Shown piece by piece: positions 34,445-43,279 of a DNA stretch of 64,000 nucleotides. Within the stretch, counting starts at the first letter, position 1. Every line of letters starts with the position of its first letter. Source of the DNA: JAKEFM01 sp035695825. GTDB lineage: Bacteria > Planctomycetota > UBA1135 > JAKEFM01. The notes under the pieces were generated by a model. The model was not told the origin of the DNA, searched no databases, and saw only the letters and a list, made by a program, of their open reading frames with translations. A program made the translations under genes and the position numbers. The stretch is taken from NCBI GenBank assembly GCA_035695825.1, contig DASRRH010000029.1, positions 45,811-109,810 on the forward strand, read 5' to 3'.

Positions 34445-35376
34445 GGCGGTGGGCTCCCCTCCTTCTCGCGCTCCCGCTCGCTTCCTGCGGCGTGCTCCGA
34501 CAGATCAGGCCCGACTGGACCCTCGTCTCCGAGCAGGTGCGCTTGCGGGGAGAGCAGAAGGTCTTCGACGCCGCGGTGACCGCTCTCGCGATCGACGTCT
34601 CGGGCCGGTACGCGGCGGCCGGCTCCTACGACGGGGCGCTCGCCATTTTCGACCTCGAGGAGGAGGAGCTGCTCGGGGCCCCGTTCCGGGCGCCCGGAGG
34701 GCGCGCCGGCGTCGCCGGGATCGAACCGGGCGCGGAGCCAGCCGGATTCGCGGCGCTCCTCTCGGACGGGCGCGTCGTCGAGCTCGCCGCAGGGAAGACG
34801 CCGCAGGTGACGGGCGAGCCTGGCCTCCCCTCCGGGGGGGTCCCCTCCTGTCGGATCGTCCGGGGGGAGGGCGTCCGCGTTCGCCCCACTCCCCGATCCG
34901 CCGAGTTCCTCCTCCCCGAGGCGCGGGCCACGGCGGCGGCGGTCCGCGGCGAACGGGCGGCGGTCGCCTCCGGAGCGAGCCCGGGCACGTTCCGTCTCCA
35001 GGTCCTCGAAGGAGGCCGGTCTGTCTTCGAGACGAGCCTCGGCTCGCTGTCGGTCTCCCTCGCCTTTCACCCGACGCGGTCGGAGCTCGCGGTGGGGGGA
35101 AGCGGCGAGGTCGTCGTCTTCGACTACCGCGCGGGCGAGAGGGTCGGGGGTCGGACGCTCCGGGGCGCCGTCCATGTCGCGTATGACCCCCGTGGCCGGT
35201 TCCTCTACGCGCTTCACGGAGAGCAACTCACGGTCCTGTCTGCGGAAGGGGCGAAGGAGGTCGCGTCGCTCTCCGGCCATCGCTCCGCCTCGTTGGCCCT
35301 CGCGGTCCACCCGGACGGTTCGCTCCTGGTCACGGGGGGGACGAGGGGGGAGATCTGGTCGTGGGAGGTCCGATGA
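34441..35376 (+). CDS. WD40/YVTN-like beta-propeller lipoprotein
   Basis: A 311-residue protein starting in an ATGA overlap with the FG-GAP gene. The signal 'MRRWAPLLLALPLASC' carries a lipobox. The rest has WD40-like blades: 'VTALAIDVSGRYAAAGSYDG', 'LAFHPTRSELAVGGSG' and 'ALAVHPDGSLLVTGG' followed by 'GEIWSWEVR'. Only the first and last blades are well conserved. It presumably acts as a protein-binding scaffold at the cell envelope together with the two FG-GAP proteins encoded upstream. Confidence 0.75.
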   Translation: MRRWAPLLLALPLASCGVLRQIRPDWTLVSEQVRLRGEQKVFDAAVTALAIDVSGRYAAAGSYDGALAIFDLEEEELLGAPFRAPGGRAGVAGIEPGAEPAGFAALLSDGRVVELAAGKTPQVTGEPGLPSGGVPSCRIVRGEGVRVRPTPRSAEFLLPEARATAAAVRGERAAVASGASPGTFRLQVLEGGRSVFETSLGSLSVSLAFHPTRSELAVGGSGEVVVFDYRAGERVGGRTLRGAVHVAYDPRGRFLYALHGEQLTVLSAEGAKEVASLSGHRSASLALAVHPDGSLLVTGGTRGEIWSWEVR

Positions 35377-35516
35377 GCGCGCCCCCCCGGGTTCACGAGT
35401 CCGGGAGGCCTTGATCCGACGGGACTTCGGACCGGGGACCCCGCTCCGAGGATCCTCCGGATGAGCTCCGGAAGCGCCCTTTCCGCGATCGGAGGGGCCT
35501 GCCTTCACCCCCCCGC

Positions 35517-35546
35517 TTGCCCTCTCCGCAGTCGCGCCCCTATACT
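35517..35546 (+). promoter_or_regulatory. Promoter of the small gene at 35626
   Basis: TTGCCC (35517-35522) and TATACT (35541-35546) are separated by 18 bases. The -10 element is unusually AT-rich for this sequence and close to consensus. A leader of about 70 bases would precede the ribosome site GGGAGG (35615-35620). Confidence 0.5.
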
Positions 35547-35625
35547 TGCCCCCCGTTCGGGGACGCTTGTCTCCCGGCTAAGCATCTTCGGTCCGATGGG
35601 GCCCCCACCCATGAGGGAGGTCGTT

Positions 35626-35844
35626 ATGGGCCGCAAGAACGCCGCGACTTCGGCGGTTGCCGCGACGGACCCGGTGAACAACCCCCGGATCCTGGTTCCA
35701 ATGGAGAAGCCTGGAGATCCGGTGGCCCGCCCGCAGGTCAGCAGGGACCCGCTCTACGAGACGGATCGGTATCGTCTGGTGACTCCCATCGCGAGCGAGC
35801 CCGGCCGCATCGATGGGCCGCTGCTGAGCCCAGCTTCCGAGTAG
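35626..35844 (+). CDS. Small hypothetical protein (72 residues)
   Basis: A short gene with its own promoter and a GGGAGG ribosome site five bases before the ATG at 35626. The product starts MGRKNAATSAVAATDPV, is Pro-rich, has no hydrophobic segment and no Cys, and contains 'RDPLYETDRYRLVTPI'. Codon use is less GC-biased than in its neighbours. I do not recognise it. The strong expression signals suggest a real, possibly abundant, small protein. A longer frame from 35461 exists, but its extension lies across the promoter. Confidence 0.6.
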   Translation: MGRKNAATSAVAATDPVNNPRILVPMEKPGDPVARPQVSRDPLYETDRYRLVTPIASEPGRIDGPLLSPASE

Positions 35845-35850
35845 AAGCAC

Positions 35851-35872
35851 GTCCCCGGGCTCATCCGGGGGC
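35851..35872. terminator. GC hairpin between convergent genes
   Basis: ccccgg (35853-35858) pairs with ccgggg (35865-35870) around the loop gctcat, extendable to eight pairs with one G-T. It follows the small gene and lies at the 3' end of the pseudouridine synthase gene. There is no T-run. Confidence 0.4.
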
Positions 35873-36892
35873 GCCAGCCCGCTCCCCGAGCCCCTCGAGG
35901 AAGCCCGCCATGTCCGGCGGGAGGGGGGCGCGGATCTCGAGCTCCCCTCCTTGGATCGGATGGAGGAACCGGAGCCGGTGGGCGTGGAGCGCGTGCCGCT
36001 CCAGGAGGAGCCTCGCGCGGTCCTCCTCGGAGAGCTCCTTGGCGAGGGCCTTGAGGAAGAGCCTCTCGTCGGGTCCGTAGATCTTGTCCCCGACGATCGG
36101 GTAGCCCCTCGCCGCGAGGTGGGCCCGGACCTGGTGCTGGCGGCCCGTCTTCGGTTCGCAGGCGAGGAGCGCGAACCCGCGGGCGCGCCGCACCACGCGC
36201 CATCGCGTGAGCGAGGGGAGCCCGTCGGCGCGGACGACCATCTTCACCCGGATCGGGCCGCCGCTCGGAGCGAGCGGGAGATCGATCGTTCCCTCCTCCT
36301 CGAGGGGCTCGCCGTGGACGAGGGCGAGGTACTCCTTGAAGATCTCGCGTCCCTCGAACTGACGGTAGAGGAGGAGGTGCGCCCGCTCGTCCTTCGAGCA
36401 CAGGACGAGGCCCGAGGTCTCCCGGTCGATGCGGTGGAGGAGCCGGGGCTTGATGTCCCTCCCTGGATCCTCGGGGCGCCGGTAGCGCCGGTAGAGCGCG
36501 AAGATCAGGGTGTCGTAGAGGTAGCGCCCGCTCGGATGGACGGGCAGGTTCGCGGGCTTGTCGACCGCGAGGAGCCACTCGTCCTCGTAGACGATCGAGA
36601 GGTCGATCGGGCGGGGGGGAGCGACCCCGGAGCGAGGCTGCGGGACCGCGAGGACGACCTCCCCGGCGGCCGGCACGCGGTCGGAGGGGCTCCGGAAGGT
36701 CGTCTCGATGCTCCCGCGGACGGCCGCGACCTTCCCCTCCCGGATCAGCCTCTGCACGCCCGTCCTCGACCGCCACGGGAGCCGGTCGCGGAGGAAGACG
36801 TCGACGCGCGTTCCCGCCTCCGCGTCCGGAACCCGGAAGCGGATCCGTTCGACGGCTCCGGGATTTAGAAGCGGATCGGGCGGAAGGCTCAC
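35861..36892 (-). CDS. RluA-family ribosomal pseudouridine synthase
   Basis: A 343-residue enzyme with a GTG start. An S4-like RNA-binding segment is at about 30-58 ('RVDVFLRDRLPWRSRTGVQR'), followed by the catalytic domain with 'DKPANLPVHPSG' and the active-site motif H-R-I-D-R-E-T-S-G (Asp156). 'EPKTGRQHQVRAHLAARG' and 'GDKIYG' are further family marks. It converts specific uridines in rRNA or tRNA to pseudouridine. It reads in the same direction as rpsU, about 100 bases downstream of it. The exact target (RluC, RluD or RluA type) cannot be decided. Confidence 0.9.
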   Translation of the reverse strand: MSLPPDPLLNPGAVERIRFRVPDAEAGTRVDVFLRDRLPWRSRTGVQRLIREGKVAAVRGSIETTFRSPSDRVPAAGEVVLAVPQPRSGVAPPRPIDLSIVYEDEWLLAVDKPANLPVHPSGRYLYDTLIFALYRRYRRPEDPGRDIKPRLLHRIDRETSGLVLCSKDERAHLLLYRQFEGREIFKEYLALVHGEPLEEEGTIDLPLAPSGGPIRVKMVVRADGLPSLTRWRVVRRARGFALLACEPKTGRQHQVRAHLAARGYPIVGDKIYGPDERLFLKALAKELSEEDRARLLLERHALHAHRLRFLHPIQGGELEIRAPLPPDMAGFLEGLGERAGAPG

Positions 36893-36998
36893 GACCCCTC
36901 CGGACGTGCCGCTCCCGCCGTTCGCATGGCGGGGAGGACGCGGGGCGTGCGTCCGGGGAGATGCGGAGAGACCGGGCCGCCGAAGGGCCCGGCCAGGA

Positions 36999-37202
36999 TC
37001 ACCCGCCGGCCTGCTTGCGCAGGGCCTTCTGGATCGTCCGGATCCGCTCCCGCTTCTCCCGCCGGCGCTTTTCGCTCGGCTTCTCGTAGTACGCCGCCTT
37101 CTTCACCTTGCGGTAGATCCCGGCGTAGTTCACCTGGCGCTTGAACCGGCGAAGCGCGGCCTCGAGGGACTCGTTCGGACGAACCTGGACCCGAATCGGC
37201 AC
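36999..37202 (-). CDS. rpsU: 30S ribosomal protein S21
   Basis: A 67-residue basic protein with a GTG start preceded by GGGGAG at about ten bases. It has the S21 signature 'VRPNESLEAALRRFKRQV' and then 'KKAAYYEKPSEKRRREK'. S21 is a late-assembling small-subunit protein that affects initiation. The length is normal. The AT-rich stretch before the start (taaagaaaaag) would keep the initiation region unfolded in this GC-rich genome. Confidence 0.95.
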   Translation of the reverse strand: MPIRVQVRPNESLEAALRRFKRQVNYAGIYRKVKKAAYYEKPSEKRRREKRERIRTIQKALRKQAGG

Positions 37203-37318
37203 CTTTTTCTTTACTCCCCGGGCGGTGACGGACCGGACAGAATCGACCGACCGTCGCCCCCCGAATCTCCGGACCCTAGCCGGAAGAGGAACTCATCGAC
37301 GAAACCGGAGGGGCGACT

Positions 37319-37723
37319 TCACCGGCCCTTCCGGTCTCGATAGCAGGCCTGGCAGTAGACGGGGCGACCCGCCGCGGGCTCGAAGGGAACCGTCGACTCC
37401 TGACCGCACCCGTCGCAGACGATCCGGTGTTTCTCCCCGTGAGGCCGCGGCGCGCGGGCCGCGTGCCACCCTCCGCCCCCTTCTCCTCTGGATGGCGCTT
37501 CGCCCCCCCCCCGGCCGGGGCTCGGGCCCCTCCCTCTCGCCGCCGGCCGGAACCCTCCCCGTCCACCGCCCCCTTCCTTCTGCTGCCGGGCTCGTCGCGC
37601 CTTCCGGCACTCCGGGCAGCGCTTCGGGGGCGCGAACCCGCGCTCCTGGAAGAAGGCCTGCTCCTGATCGGTGAAGGCGAACGTCTTCTGGCAGTCGGAG
37701 CAGGTCAGCGGCTGGTCGGGCAT
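37319..37723 (-). CDS. Zinc-ribbon protein with two CxxC-pair sites
   Basis: A 134-residue protein with an ATG start. The N-terminal zinc site is 'LTCSDCQKTFAF' plus 'KRCPECRKARR'; the C-terminal site is 'IVCDGCGQESTVPF' plus 'VYCQACYRDRKGR'. They are joined by about 50 residues of Gly/Arg/Pro-rich linker. This layout is known in small bacterial proteins annotated as probable zinc-binding or CxxC domain proteins, with suspected nucleic-acid binding. The Arg-Gly linker also suits RNA binding. Position next to rpsU suggests a ribosome- or RNA-related role, which is inference. Confidence 0.8.
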   Translation of the reverse strand: MPDQPLTCSDCQKTFAFTDQEQAFFQERGFAPPKRCPECRKARRARQQKEGGGGRGGFRPAARGRGPSPGRGGGEAPSRGEGGGGWHAARAPRPHGEKHRIVCDGCGQESTVPFEPAAGRPVYCQACYRDRKGR

Positions 37724-37980
37724 AGGAGTCCGCTTCGTCCTTCCCGGGGGCGGGGAGAGGAGCTCGACCGGAGCCCGTCGGAACAGGTCCAGCCCGCTCG
37801 GGGCGGTCGACCCTCGATCGAATGGTTGGAGAGCTTCACGAGAGCGGGGTCCGCGATCCGGTCGACTCTCCTTGCGGGCGGCCGGTGGTCCCCTCCGGAA
37901 GGTCGGCAGGACGGATTCCGACGGATAGTCTTCCGGGCCGCGGACCGGGTGTCAACCGGACGCCCCGATCGCGAGCAGGA

Positions 37981-40185
37981 ATGGTCGCCGGCGCAACCCT
38001 CGAGGGGACGGTCGAGCGCATCGTCTTCCGCAACCCCGAGACCCACTACACCGTCCTGCGCGTGCGGGTGTCCGGCCGCGGGGAGGCGACGGTCGTCGGC
38101 GCCCTCCCGTCGCTGGCCGGGGGGGAGTCCATCCGGATCGGCGGGGAATGGGAGACGGACCGGCGGTTCGGGGACCAGTTCCGGGCGCGGACCTGCGAGG
38201 TCCTTCCCCCCTCCTCCGCCGAGGGGATCCGACGGTATCTCGGCTCCGGCTTCGTCCAGGGGATCGGGCCGGTCCTCGCGCGGCGACTCGTGGCGCGCTT
38301 CGGCGCGGGCACGCTCCAGGTCATCGCCGAGGAGCCGGCGCGCCTCCGGGAGGTTGCGGGGATCGGGGAGAAGCGGGCGGGCGGGATCGAACGCGCCCTC
38401 GCGGCGCACCGGTCGGTCGCGGAGATCCTCTCGTTCCTCCAGGGTCATGGGGTGGGGGCGGCGCAGGCCCTCCGGATCCACCGCCGCTACGGCGAGGAGG
38501 CGGTGCGGCGGATTCGGGAGAACCCCTATCGCCTCGCGACCGAGGTCCAAGGGGTCGGATTCAAGACGGCCGACGCCCTCGCCGCGCACCTCGGGATCGC
38601 GGGAGACTCTCCCGAGCGGGCCACGGCCGGGGTCCTCCACGTCCTGCGCGAGGCCGCCGCGGACGGGCACACCTGTCTCCCGTTTCCGGACCTGCTCGGT
38701 CGGGCGGGGCGCCTCCTCGAAACCCCCGAGGAACGGATCCGCGAGGCGATCCGATCGGGGATCGAGACGAGCGACCTCGTCGTCGAGGGCCGGCCTCTCC
38801 TCCCCTCCACCTCTCCGGGCGGGGAGGAGGATCGCCGCGTCTTCCTCCGTTCCCTCCACACCTCCGAGCTCGGGACCGCGCTCGCCCTCCGCCGCCTCCT
38901 CGAGGCCCCTCCTTCCCCGCCCCTCGCCGGGGCCGCCGCGGTCGAGCAGGCCGCGGCCGCGGGAGGGATCGCCCTCTCGACCCCCCAGCGCGCGGCGGCC
39001 GTCCTGGCGCTCCGCGAGCCCGTCTCCGTCCTCACCGGCGGGCCGGGGGTGGGGAAGACGACCCTCGTCCGCCTCCTCGTGGAGGTCGCCCGGCGCAACG
39101 GAATCCGGGTCCTCCTCGCCTCCCCGACCGGACGCGCGGCCCGGAGGCTGAGCGAGGTCGCCGGGGCGCCCGCTTCGACGGTCCACCGCCTCCTCGGATT
39201 CGACCCGGGCTCGGGTCGCTTCGCGCGCGACAACCGCCACCCCCTCGAGGCGGATCTCGTCGTGGTCGACGAGACCTCGATGCTCGACGTCGTCCTCGCC
39301 TATCACCTCCTCCGCGCGACGCGCCCCCCGACGCGCGTGCTCCTCGCCGGGGACGCGGACCAACTCCCCTCGGTCGGGCCGGGCAACGTCCTGCGCGACC
39401 TCGCCGCGAGCGGGCGAGTGCCGGTCTCCCGCCTCGACGAGATCTTCCGCCAGCGCTCCGATTCCTCGATCGTCGCGAACGCCCACCGGATCCTGCGGGG
39501 AGAGATGCCCGTCTTCGCCCCAAAGGGGCGGGGGCTCTCCGACTTCTATTTCGTCGAACGTGCCGACCCCGCCGACGTCCTCTCCACGGTCCGGCGCATC
39601 CTGGTCGAGAGGATCCCCAAGGCCTTCCGGCTCGACCCGCGGCGGGACGTTCAGGTGATCGCCCCGATGTACCGGGGCGAGGTCGGCGTCGACAACCTCA
39701 ACCGCGCGCTTCGCGACGCCCTCAACCCGAGGGGCCCCGCGCTCGAGGCGGGCGGGCGCCTCTTCCGCGTCGGCGACCGGGTGATCGCGCTCCGCAACGA
39801 CTACGAGAAGGAGGTCTTCAACGGCGACACGGGCCGTGTCGCCGCCGTGGAGCCCGAGCGCGGAGCGCTCGTCGTGCAGTTCGAGGACCGCGCGGTGCCC
39901 TACGAGCGGGCCGACCTCGAGGACCTCGCGCCCGCCTACGCCGTGTCCGTCCACCGCGCCCAGGGGAGCGAGTACCCCGCCGTCGTCGTCCCCCTCGTCA
40001 CCTCCCACTACCTCCTCCTGCGCCGCTCGGTCCTCTACACGGCGGTCACGCGCGCGCGGCGCCTCGTCGTCCTCGTCGGCTCGCGGCGCGCGCTCTCCCT
40101 CGCGGTCCGCAACGACGCCGAGGTCCGCCGCCACTCCCTCCTCGCCGAACGCCTCCGGCTCGGTGCCGTGCCACCCCCTCCCTGA
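37981..40185 (+). CDS. recD2: RecD2-type ATP-dependent DNA helicase
   Basis: A 734-residue SF1B helicase from the ATG at 37981. It has an OB-like N-terminus ('EGTVERIVFRNPETHYTVL'), helix-hairpin-helix repeats ('QGIGPVLARRLVARFG', 'AGIGEKRAGGIERAL'-like spacing) and the helicase motifs: Walker A G-G-P-G-V-G-K-T-T (about 353-361), Walker B 'VVVDETSMLD', motif III 'LLAGDADQLPSVGPG', and near the C-terminus 'VSVHRAQGSEYP' and 'YTAVTRAR'. RecD2 is a 5'-3' helicase found without RecBC and used in repair and replication restart. Confidence 0.93.
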   Translation: MVAGATLEGTVERIVFRNPETHYTVLRVRVSGRGEATVVGALPSLAGGESIRIGGEWETDRRFGDQFRARTCEVLPPSSAEGIRRYLGSGFVQGIGPVLARRLVARFGAGTLQVIAEEPARLREVAGIGEKRAGGIERALAAHRSVAEILSFLQGHGVGAAQALRIHRRYGEEAVRRIRENPYRLATEVQGVGFKTADALAAHLGIAGDSPERATAGVLHVLREAAADGHTCLPFPDLLGRAGRLLETPEERIREAIRSGIETSDLVVEGRPLLPSTSPGGEEDRRVFLRSLHTSELGTALALRRLLEAPPSPPLAGAAAVEQAAAAGGIALSTPQRAAAVLALREPVSVLTGGPGVGKTTLVRLLVEVARRNGIRVLLASPTGRAARRLSEVAGAPASTVHRLLGFDPGSGRFARDNRHPLEADLVVVDETSMLDVVLAYHLLRATRPPTRVLLAGDADQLPSVGPGNVLRDLAASGRVPVSRLDEIFRQRSDSSIVANAHRILRGEMPVFAPKGRGLSDFYFVERADPADVLSTVRRILVERIPKAFRLDPRRDVQVIAPMYRGEVGVDNLNRALRDALNPRGPALEAGGRLFRVGDRVIALRNDYEKEVFNGDTGRVAAVEPERGALVVQFEDRAVPYERADLEDLAPAYAVSVHRAQGSEYPAVVVPLVTSHYLLLRRSVLYTAVTRARRLVVLVGSRRALSLAVRNDAEVRRHSLLAERLRLGAVPPPP

Positions 40186-40272
40186 CCCCCGCCCGAGGGG
40201 TGAGGGATCCCCAGGGCGGACTTCCTGTGGTATCACGGACCCTCCGGCCCACGCCCCGTCCCCGCGCCCCCC

Positions 40273-41874
40273 ATGAAACAGGCCCGCCTCTCCCTCAGCG
40301 CCGCGGCGCTCGCCGCGGCCGGCGCCCTCGCGCTCCCCAGCGCGACGCCGGCCTTCTCGTTGAACGGGGTCGTCCTCTCGCTCGCGCAGCGCGACTTCCG
40401 CATCTACAACAACTTCGTCGACCCGACCGCGAACGACAGCACGGCGACCCACCCGAACTTCCCGGGGACGGTCGGCGCGACGCTGTCGATCTGGAAGTCG
40501 GCCGTCGAGTGGGACTCGCTCCCGCACGGGGACGGCGCCGGGGACGGCACGCAGCCGCTGATCGGGAGCGGCGGAGCGAACCTCGACCACACCTACCAGG
40601 GGGCCGCGACGAGCGCGGGCGTCCCTGGGGACAACATCGTGTCGGCGACCGGCCCCGGATGCGGGAGCGCCTGCGGGGGCATCACGGAATTCGCGGCGGG
40701 CGGGGGCAACAACGGCTGGCGCATCCGGATCAACGACCCCGACCTCGCCTGGGACGACGCGCCCGGGGCGATCGCCGGCAACCTCTACGACATCCAGAGC
40801 ACGGCGTGCCACGAGTTCGGCCACACGGTCGGCCTCGGCCACACCTCCGGGACCGGCTGCACCCGCCCGACGATGGTGGGGGGCCCGATCGCGGGGGACA
40901 CCTGCCGGCGCTCGATCGAGGCCGACGACATCGGCGGGGTCCAGGCGGTCTACGGCGTCGCCTCCTCGACGAAGCCCTCGATCGCCGGCCTCTCCGGCGG
41001 GACGCAGACCGGTTCCGTGCTCACGATCCTCGGCGCGAACTTCGCCGCGACGGGGAACGACGTCTGGTTCACGAAGGCGACGCCGGACGGGAATCCCCTC
41101 CTCGTCTCCGGCCTCCCTTCCTCCGGGGGAGGGACGTCGATTGCCGTCACGATCCCGGCGAACGCCGCGGACGGGGACGTCCTCGTCCGGATCGCCGCGG
41201 GCACCGCGGGCTCGGCGCTCTCGAACGCTTGGCCGCTCGACATCGGCGCGGGTCCTCCGCCCGCGCCGCCGGTCCTCACGTCGGTCTCCCCTGGCGCCGT
41301 CGCGATCTACGGCTATCCGATGCCGACGATCACGCTGACCGGGACGGACCTCGGCTCGGTGACGACGGTGAACCTCGGCGGAGGCTTCCTCACGGGCTCG
41401 GCGATCTCCGCGAGCGCCACGCAGGTGACCTTCGGACTTCCCCTCCTCCCCGCGCTCGGCCCGACGCCGGTCTCCGTGACCGCCCCGTCGGGCACGAGCA
41501 ACTCCCTCTCCCTCCAGGTCGACGCGGTCGATCCCCCCTACCTCGAGGTCGTCCCCCTGGCGGGGACGGGGTTTCCCCTCAACGTCGCGACCTGGACTCT
41601 CCCGGGCCGCCCCGTGATCCCGGCCCTCAGCACGTCGAACCTCCCCTCGAACCTCCCCGGCATCGTCGACCTCGCGCTCGGGGACAACTTCACGAACTTC
41701 TTCTTCTTCCAGGCGCTCCCGGCGAGCGTGACGCAGGGGAGCGCGGTCCTCTCCCTCGTCGTCCCTTCCGGCACGCTCGGGCTCACCGTATTTTTCCAAT
41801 CGGTGACGATCCCGTCTCCGGTCACGACGCCCTTCCCGACGTCGAACCTCTCGCAGACGTACGTCGCGTTCTAG
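40273..41874 (+). CDS. Secreted matrixin-like zinc metalloprotease with TIG-like domains
   Basis: A 533-residue exported protein with a clear signal peptide (MKQARLSLSAAALAAAGALA, then cleavage after about residue 27). The protease domain contains the metzincin zinc motif H-E-F-G-H-T-V-G-L-G-H at residues 180-190 and Cys residues likely paired. Two IPT/TIG-like beta domains follow ('KPSIAGLSGGTQTGSVLTIL', then 'PVLTSVSPGAVAIYG'). The last 110 residues ('TVFFQSVTIP' region) resemble C-terminal domains seen in secreted Planctomycetota proteins. It probably degrades extracellular or surface proteins. The prodomain Cys-switch is not evident. Confidence 0.85.
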   Translation: MKQARLSLSAAALAAAGALALPSATPAFSLNGVVLSLAQRDFRIYNNFVDPTANDSTATHPNFPGTVGATLSIWKSAVEWDSLPHGDGAGDGTQPLIGSGGANLDHTYQGAATSAGVPGDNIVSATGPGCGSACGGITEFAAGGGNNGWRIRINDPDLAWDDAPGAIAGNLYDIQSTACHEFGHTVGLGHTSGTGCTRPTMVGGPIAGDTCRRSIEADDIGGVQAVYGVASSTKPSIAGLSGGTQTGSVLTILGANFAATGNDVWFTKATPDGNPLLVSGLPSSGGGTSIAVTIPANAADGDVLVRIAAGTAGSALSNAWPLDIGAGPPPAPPVLTSVSPGAVAIYGYPMPTITLTGTDLGSVTTVNLGGGFLTGSAISASATQVTFGLPLLPALGPTPVSVTAPSGTSNSLSLQVDAVDPPYLEVVPLAGTGFPLNVATWTLPGRPVIPALSTSNLPSNLPGIVDLALGDNFTNFFFFQALPASVTQGSAVLSLVVPSGTLGLTVFFQSVTIPSPVTTPFPTSNLSQTYVAF

Positions 41875-41881
41875 GGCCGGT

Positions 41882-43279
41882 TCACCGGGCTCCGGACGTG
41901 CCGGGCGTTTCGGTTCGACCCCCCGCAGCCGGGTCGGCCCCGGCTCGAAGCCGTTCGAGCTCGGCGAGCCGCTCCGCGAGCCGCTTCTCGAGCCCGCGGC
42001 CGCTCGGCCGGTAGTAGCGCCGGCCCTTCAGGTTCTCGGGCATGCACTCCATCGACGCGACCCCCTCCTCGACGTCGTGGGCGTACGCGTACCCCTCTCC
42101 GTAGCCGGTCTTCCTCATGAGGTCCGTGACCGGGTTGCGCAGGTGCATCGGCACCGGCTCGGCGTAGGTCCTCTCGACGTCCTTCACCGCCTCGCCGTAC
42201 GCGGCGTAGACCCGGTTCGACTTGGGAGCGAGCGCGAGGTAGACGGCCGCCTGCGCGAGGGCGAGCTTCCCCTCGGGGTCCCCCAGGAACTCGAAGGCGC
42301 GGACGGCGTTCAGCGCGACCGTGAGCGCGCCCGGCTCGGCGAGGCCGACGTCCTCCGAGGCGAATCGCACCATCCGCCGGGCGACGTAGAGGGGATCCTC
42401 CCCCGCCTCGAGCATCCGGGCGAGCCAGTAGAGCGCGGCGTCGGCGTCGGAGTTGCGGAGCGACTTGTGGAGGGCGGAGATGACGTTGAAGTGCTCCTCG
42501 CCGGCTCGGTCGTAGAGGAGCGCCTTCTTCTGGAGCGCCTCCTCGACGACCTCGGGGGTCAGGCGGCGCGCCCCCTGTGCGTCGGGATGGGCGAGGGCGT
42601 GGGCGAGCTCGAGGGCGTTGAGCGCCCGGCGCGCGTCCCCCGAGGAGAAGTGCGCGATCCGCTCGAGGACCCCCTCGGCGGCCTGGGTGAGAGACTGACC
42701 GAGCCCGCGCTCGGGCTCGCGCAGCGCGCGCCGCAGGATCTCGAGGATCGCTTCGACCGGGAGGGGCTTGAGGACGAGGACCCGCGAGCGGGAGAGGAGC
42801 GGGCCGATCACCTCGAAAGAAGGGTTCTCCGTCGTCGCTCCGACGAGGACGATGTCCCCGCGCTCGACGAAGGGGAGGAAGGCGTCCTGCTGCGCCTTGT
42901 TGAAGCGGTGGAGCTCGTCGACGAAGAGGACCGTCCGCTCCCCGCCCGCCCGCCGCATCTTCTCGGCCTCGGCCATCACCTTGCGGATCTCCGCGATTCC
43001 GGAGAGGACGGCCGAGAACGGAACGAAGCGGGCCTTCGTCGCGCGGGCGAGGATCCAGGCGAGCGTCGTCTTCCCCGTCCCCGGCGGACCCCAGAGGACG
43101 AGCGAGCGGAGGTCGTCCTTCTCGACCGCCTCGCGGAGAACCTTCCCCGGTCCGACGAGGTGTTCCTGCCCGACGAACTCCTCGAGCGTCCGGGGTCGCA
43201 TCCGCTCGGCGAGGGGGGCGTCCCGCCGCACGTCGGCCCCCCGCGGATCCGGCCCCTCCTCGAAGAGCCGCCCCGTCAC
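41882..43279 (-). CDS. rarA: Replication-associated recombination protein A (MgsA/RarA AAA+ ATPase)
   Basis: A 465-residue AAA+ protein from the GTG at 43279, overlapping the methyltransferase stop (GTGA). It begins with 'PLAERMRPRTLEEFVGQEHL', followed by Walker A G-P-P-G-T-G-K-T-T (64-72), Walker B 'VLFVDELHRFNKAQQDAF' and sensor 1 'LVGATTENPSFEV'. The C-terminal MgsA domain has 'DADAALYWLARMLEAGEDP' and 'LRNPVTDLMRKTGYGEGY'. It acts at stalled replication forks and unwinds or remodels DNA ends together with SSB. Confidence 0.95.
   Translation of the reverse strand: MTGRLFEEGPDPRGADVRRDAPLAERMRPRTLEEFVGQEHLVGPGKVLREAVEKDDLRSLVLWGPPGTGKTTLAWILARATKARFVPFSAVLSGIAEIRKVMAEAEKMRRAGGERTVLFVDELHRFNKAQQDAFLPFVERGDIVLVGATTENPSFEVIGPLLSRSRVLVLKPLPVEAILEILRRALREPERGLGQSLTQAAEGVLERIAHFSSGDARRALNALELAHALAHPDAQGARRLTPEVVEEALQKKALLYDRAGEEHFNVISALHKSLRNSDADAALYWLARMLEAGEDPLYVARRMVRFASEDVGLAEPGALTVALNAVRAFEFLGDPEGKLALAQAAVYLALAPKSNRVYAAYGEAVKDVERTYAEPVPMHLRNPVTDLMRKTGYGEGYAYAHDVEEGVASMECMPENLKGRRYYRPSGRGLEKRLAERLAELERLRAGADPAAGGRTETPGTSGAR

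Noticed and set aside
35461..35625. N-terminal extension of the small gene at 35626
   Set aside because: It would run through the promoter elements, and the ribosome site fits the ATG at 35626.
40199..40216. gggg...cccc hairpin after recD2 as a terminator
   Set aside because: Only four pairs with a loop of about eight bases and no T-run.
37705..41799. Open frame of 1364 codons on the minus strand over recD2 and the metalloprotease
   Set aside because: Shadow of two genes with complete motifs on the plus strand; low-complexity composition.
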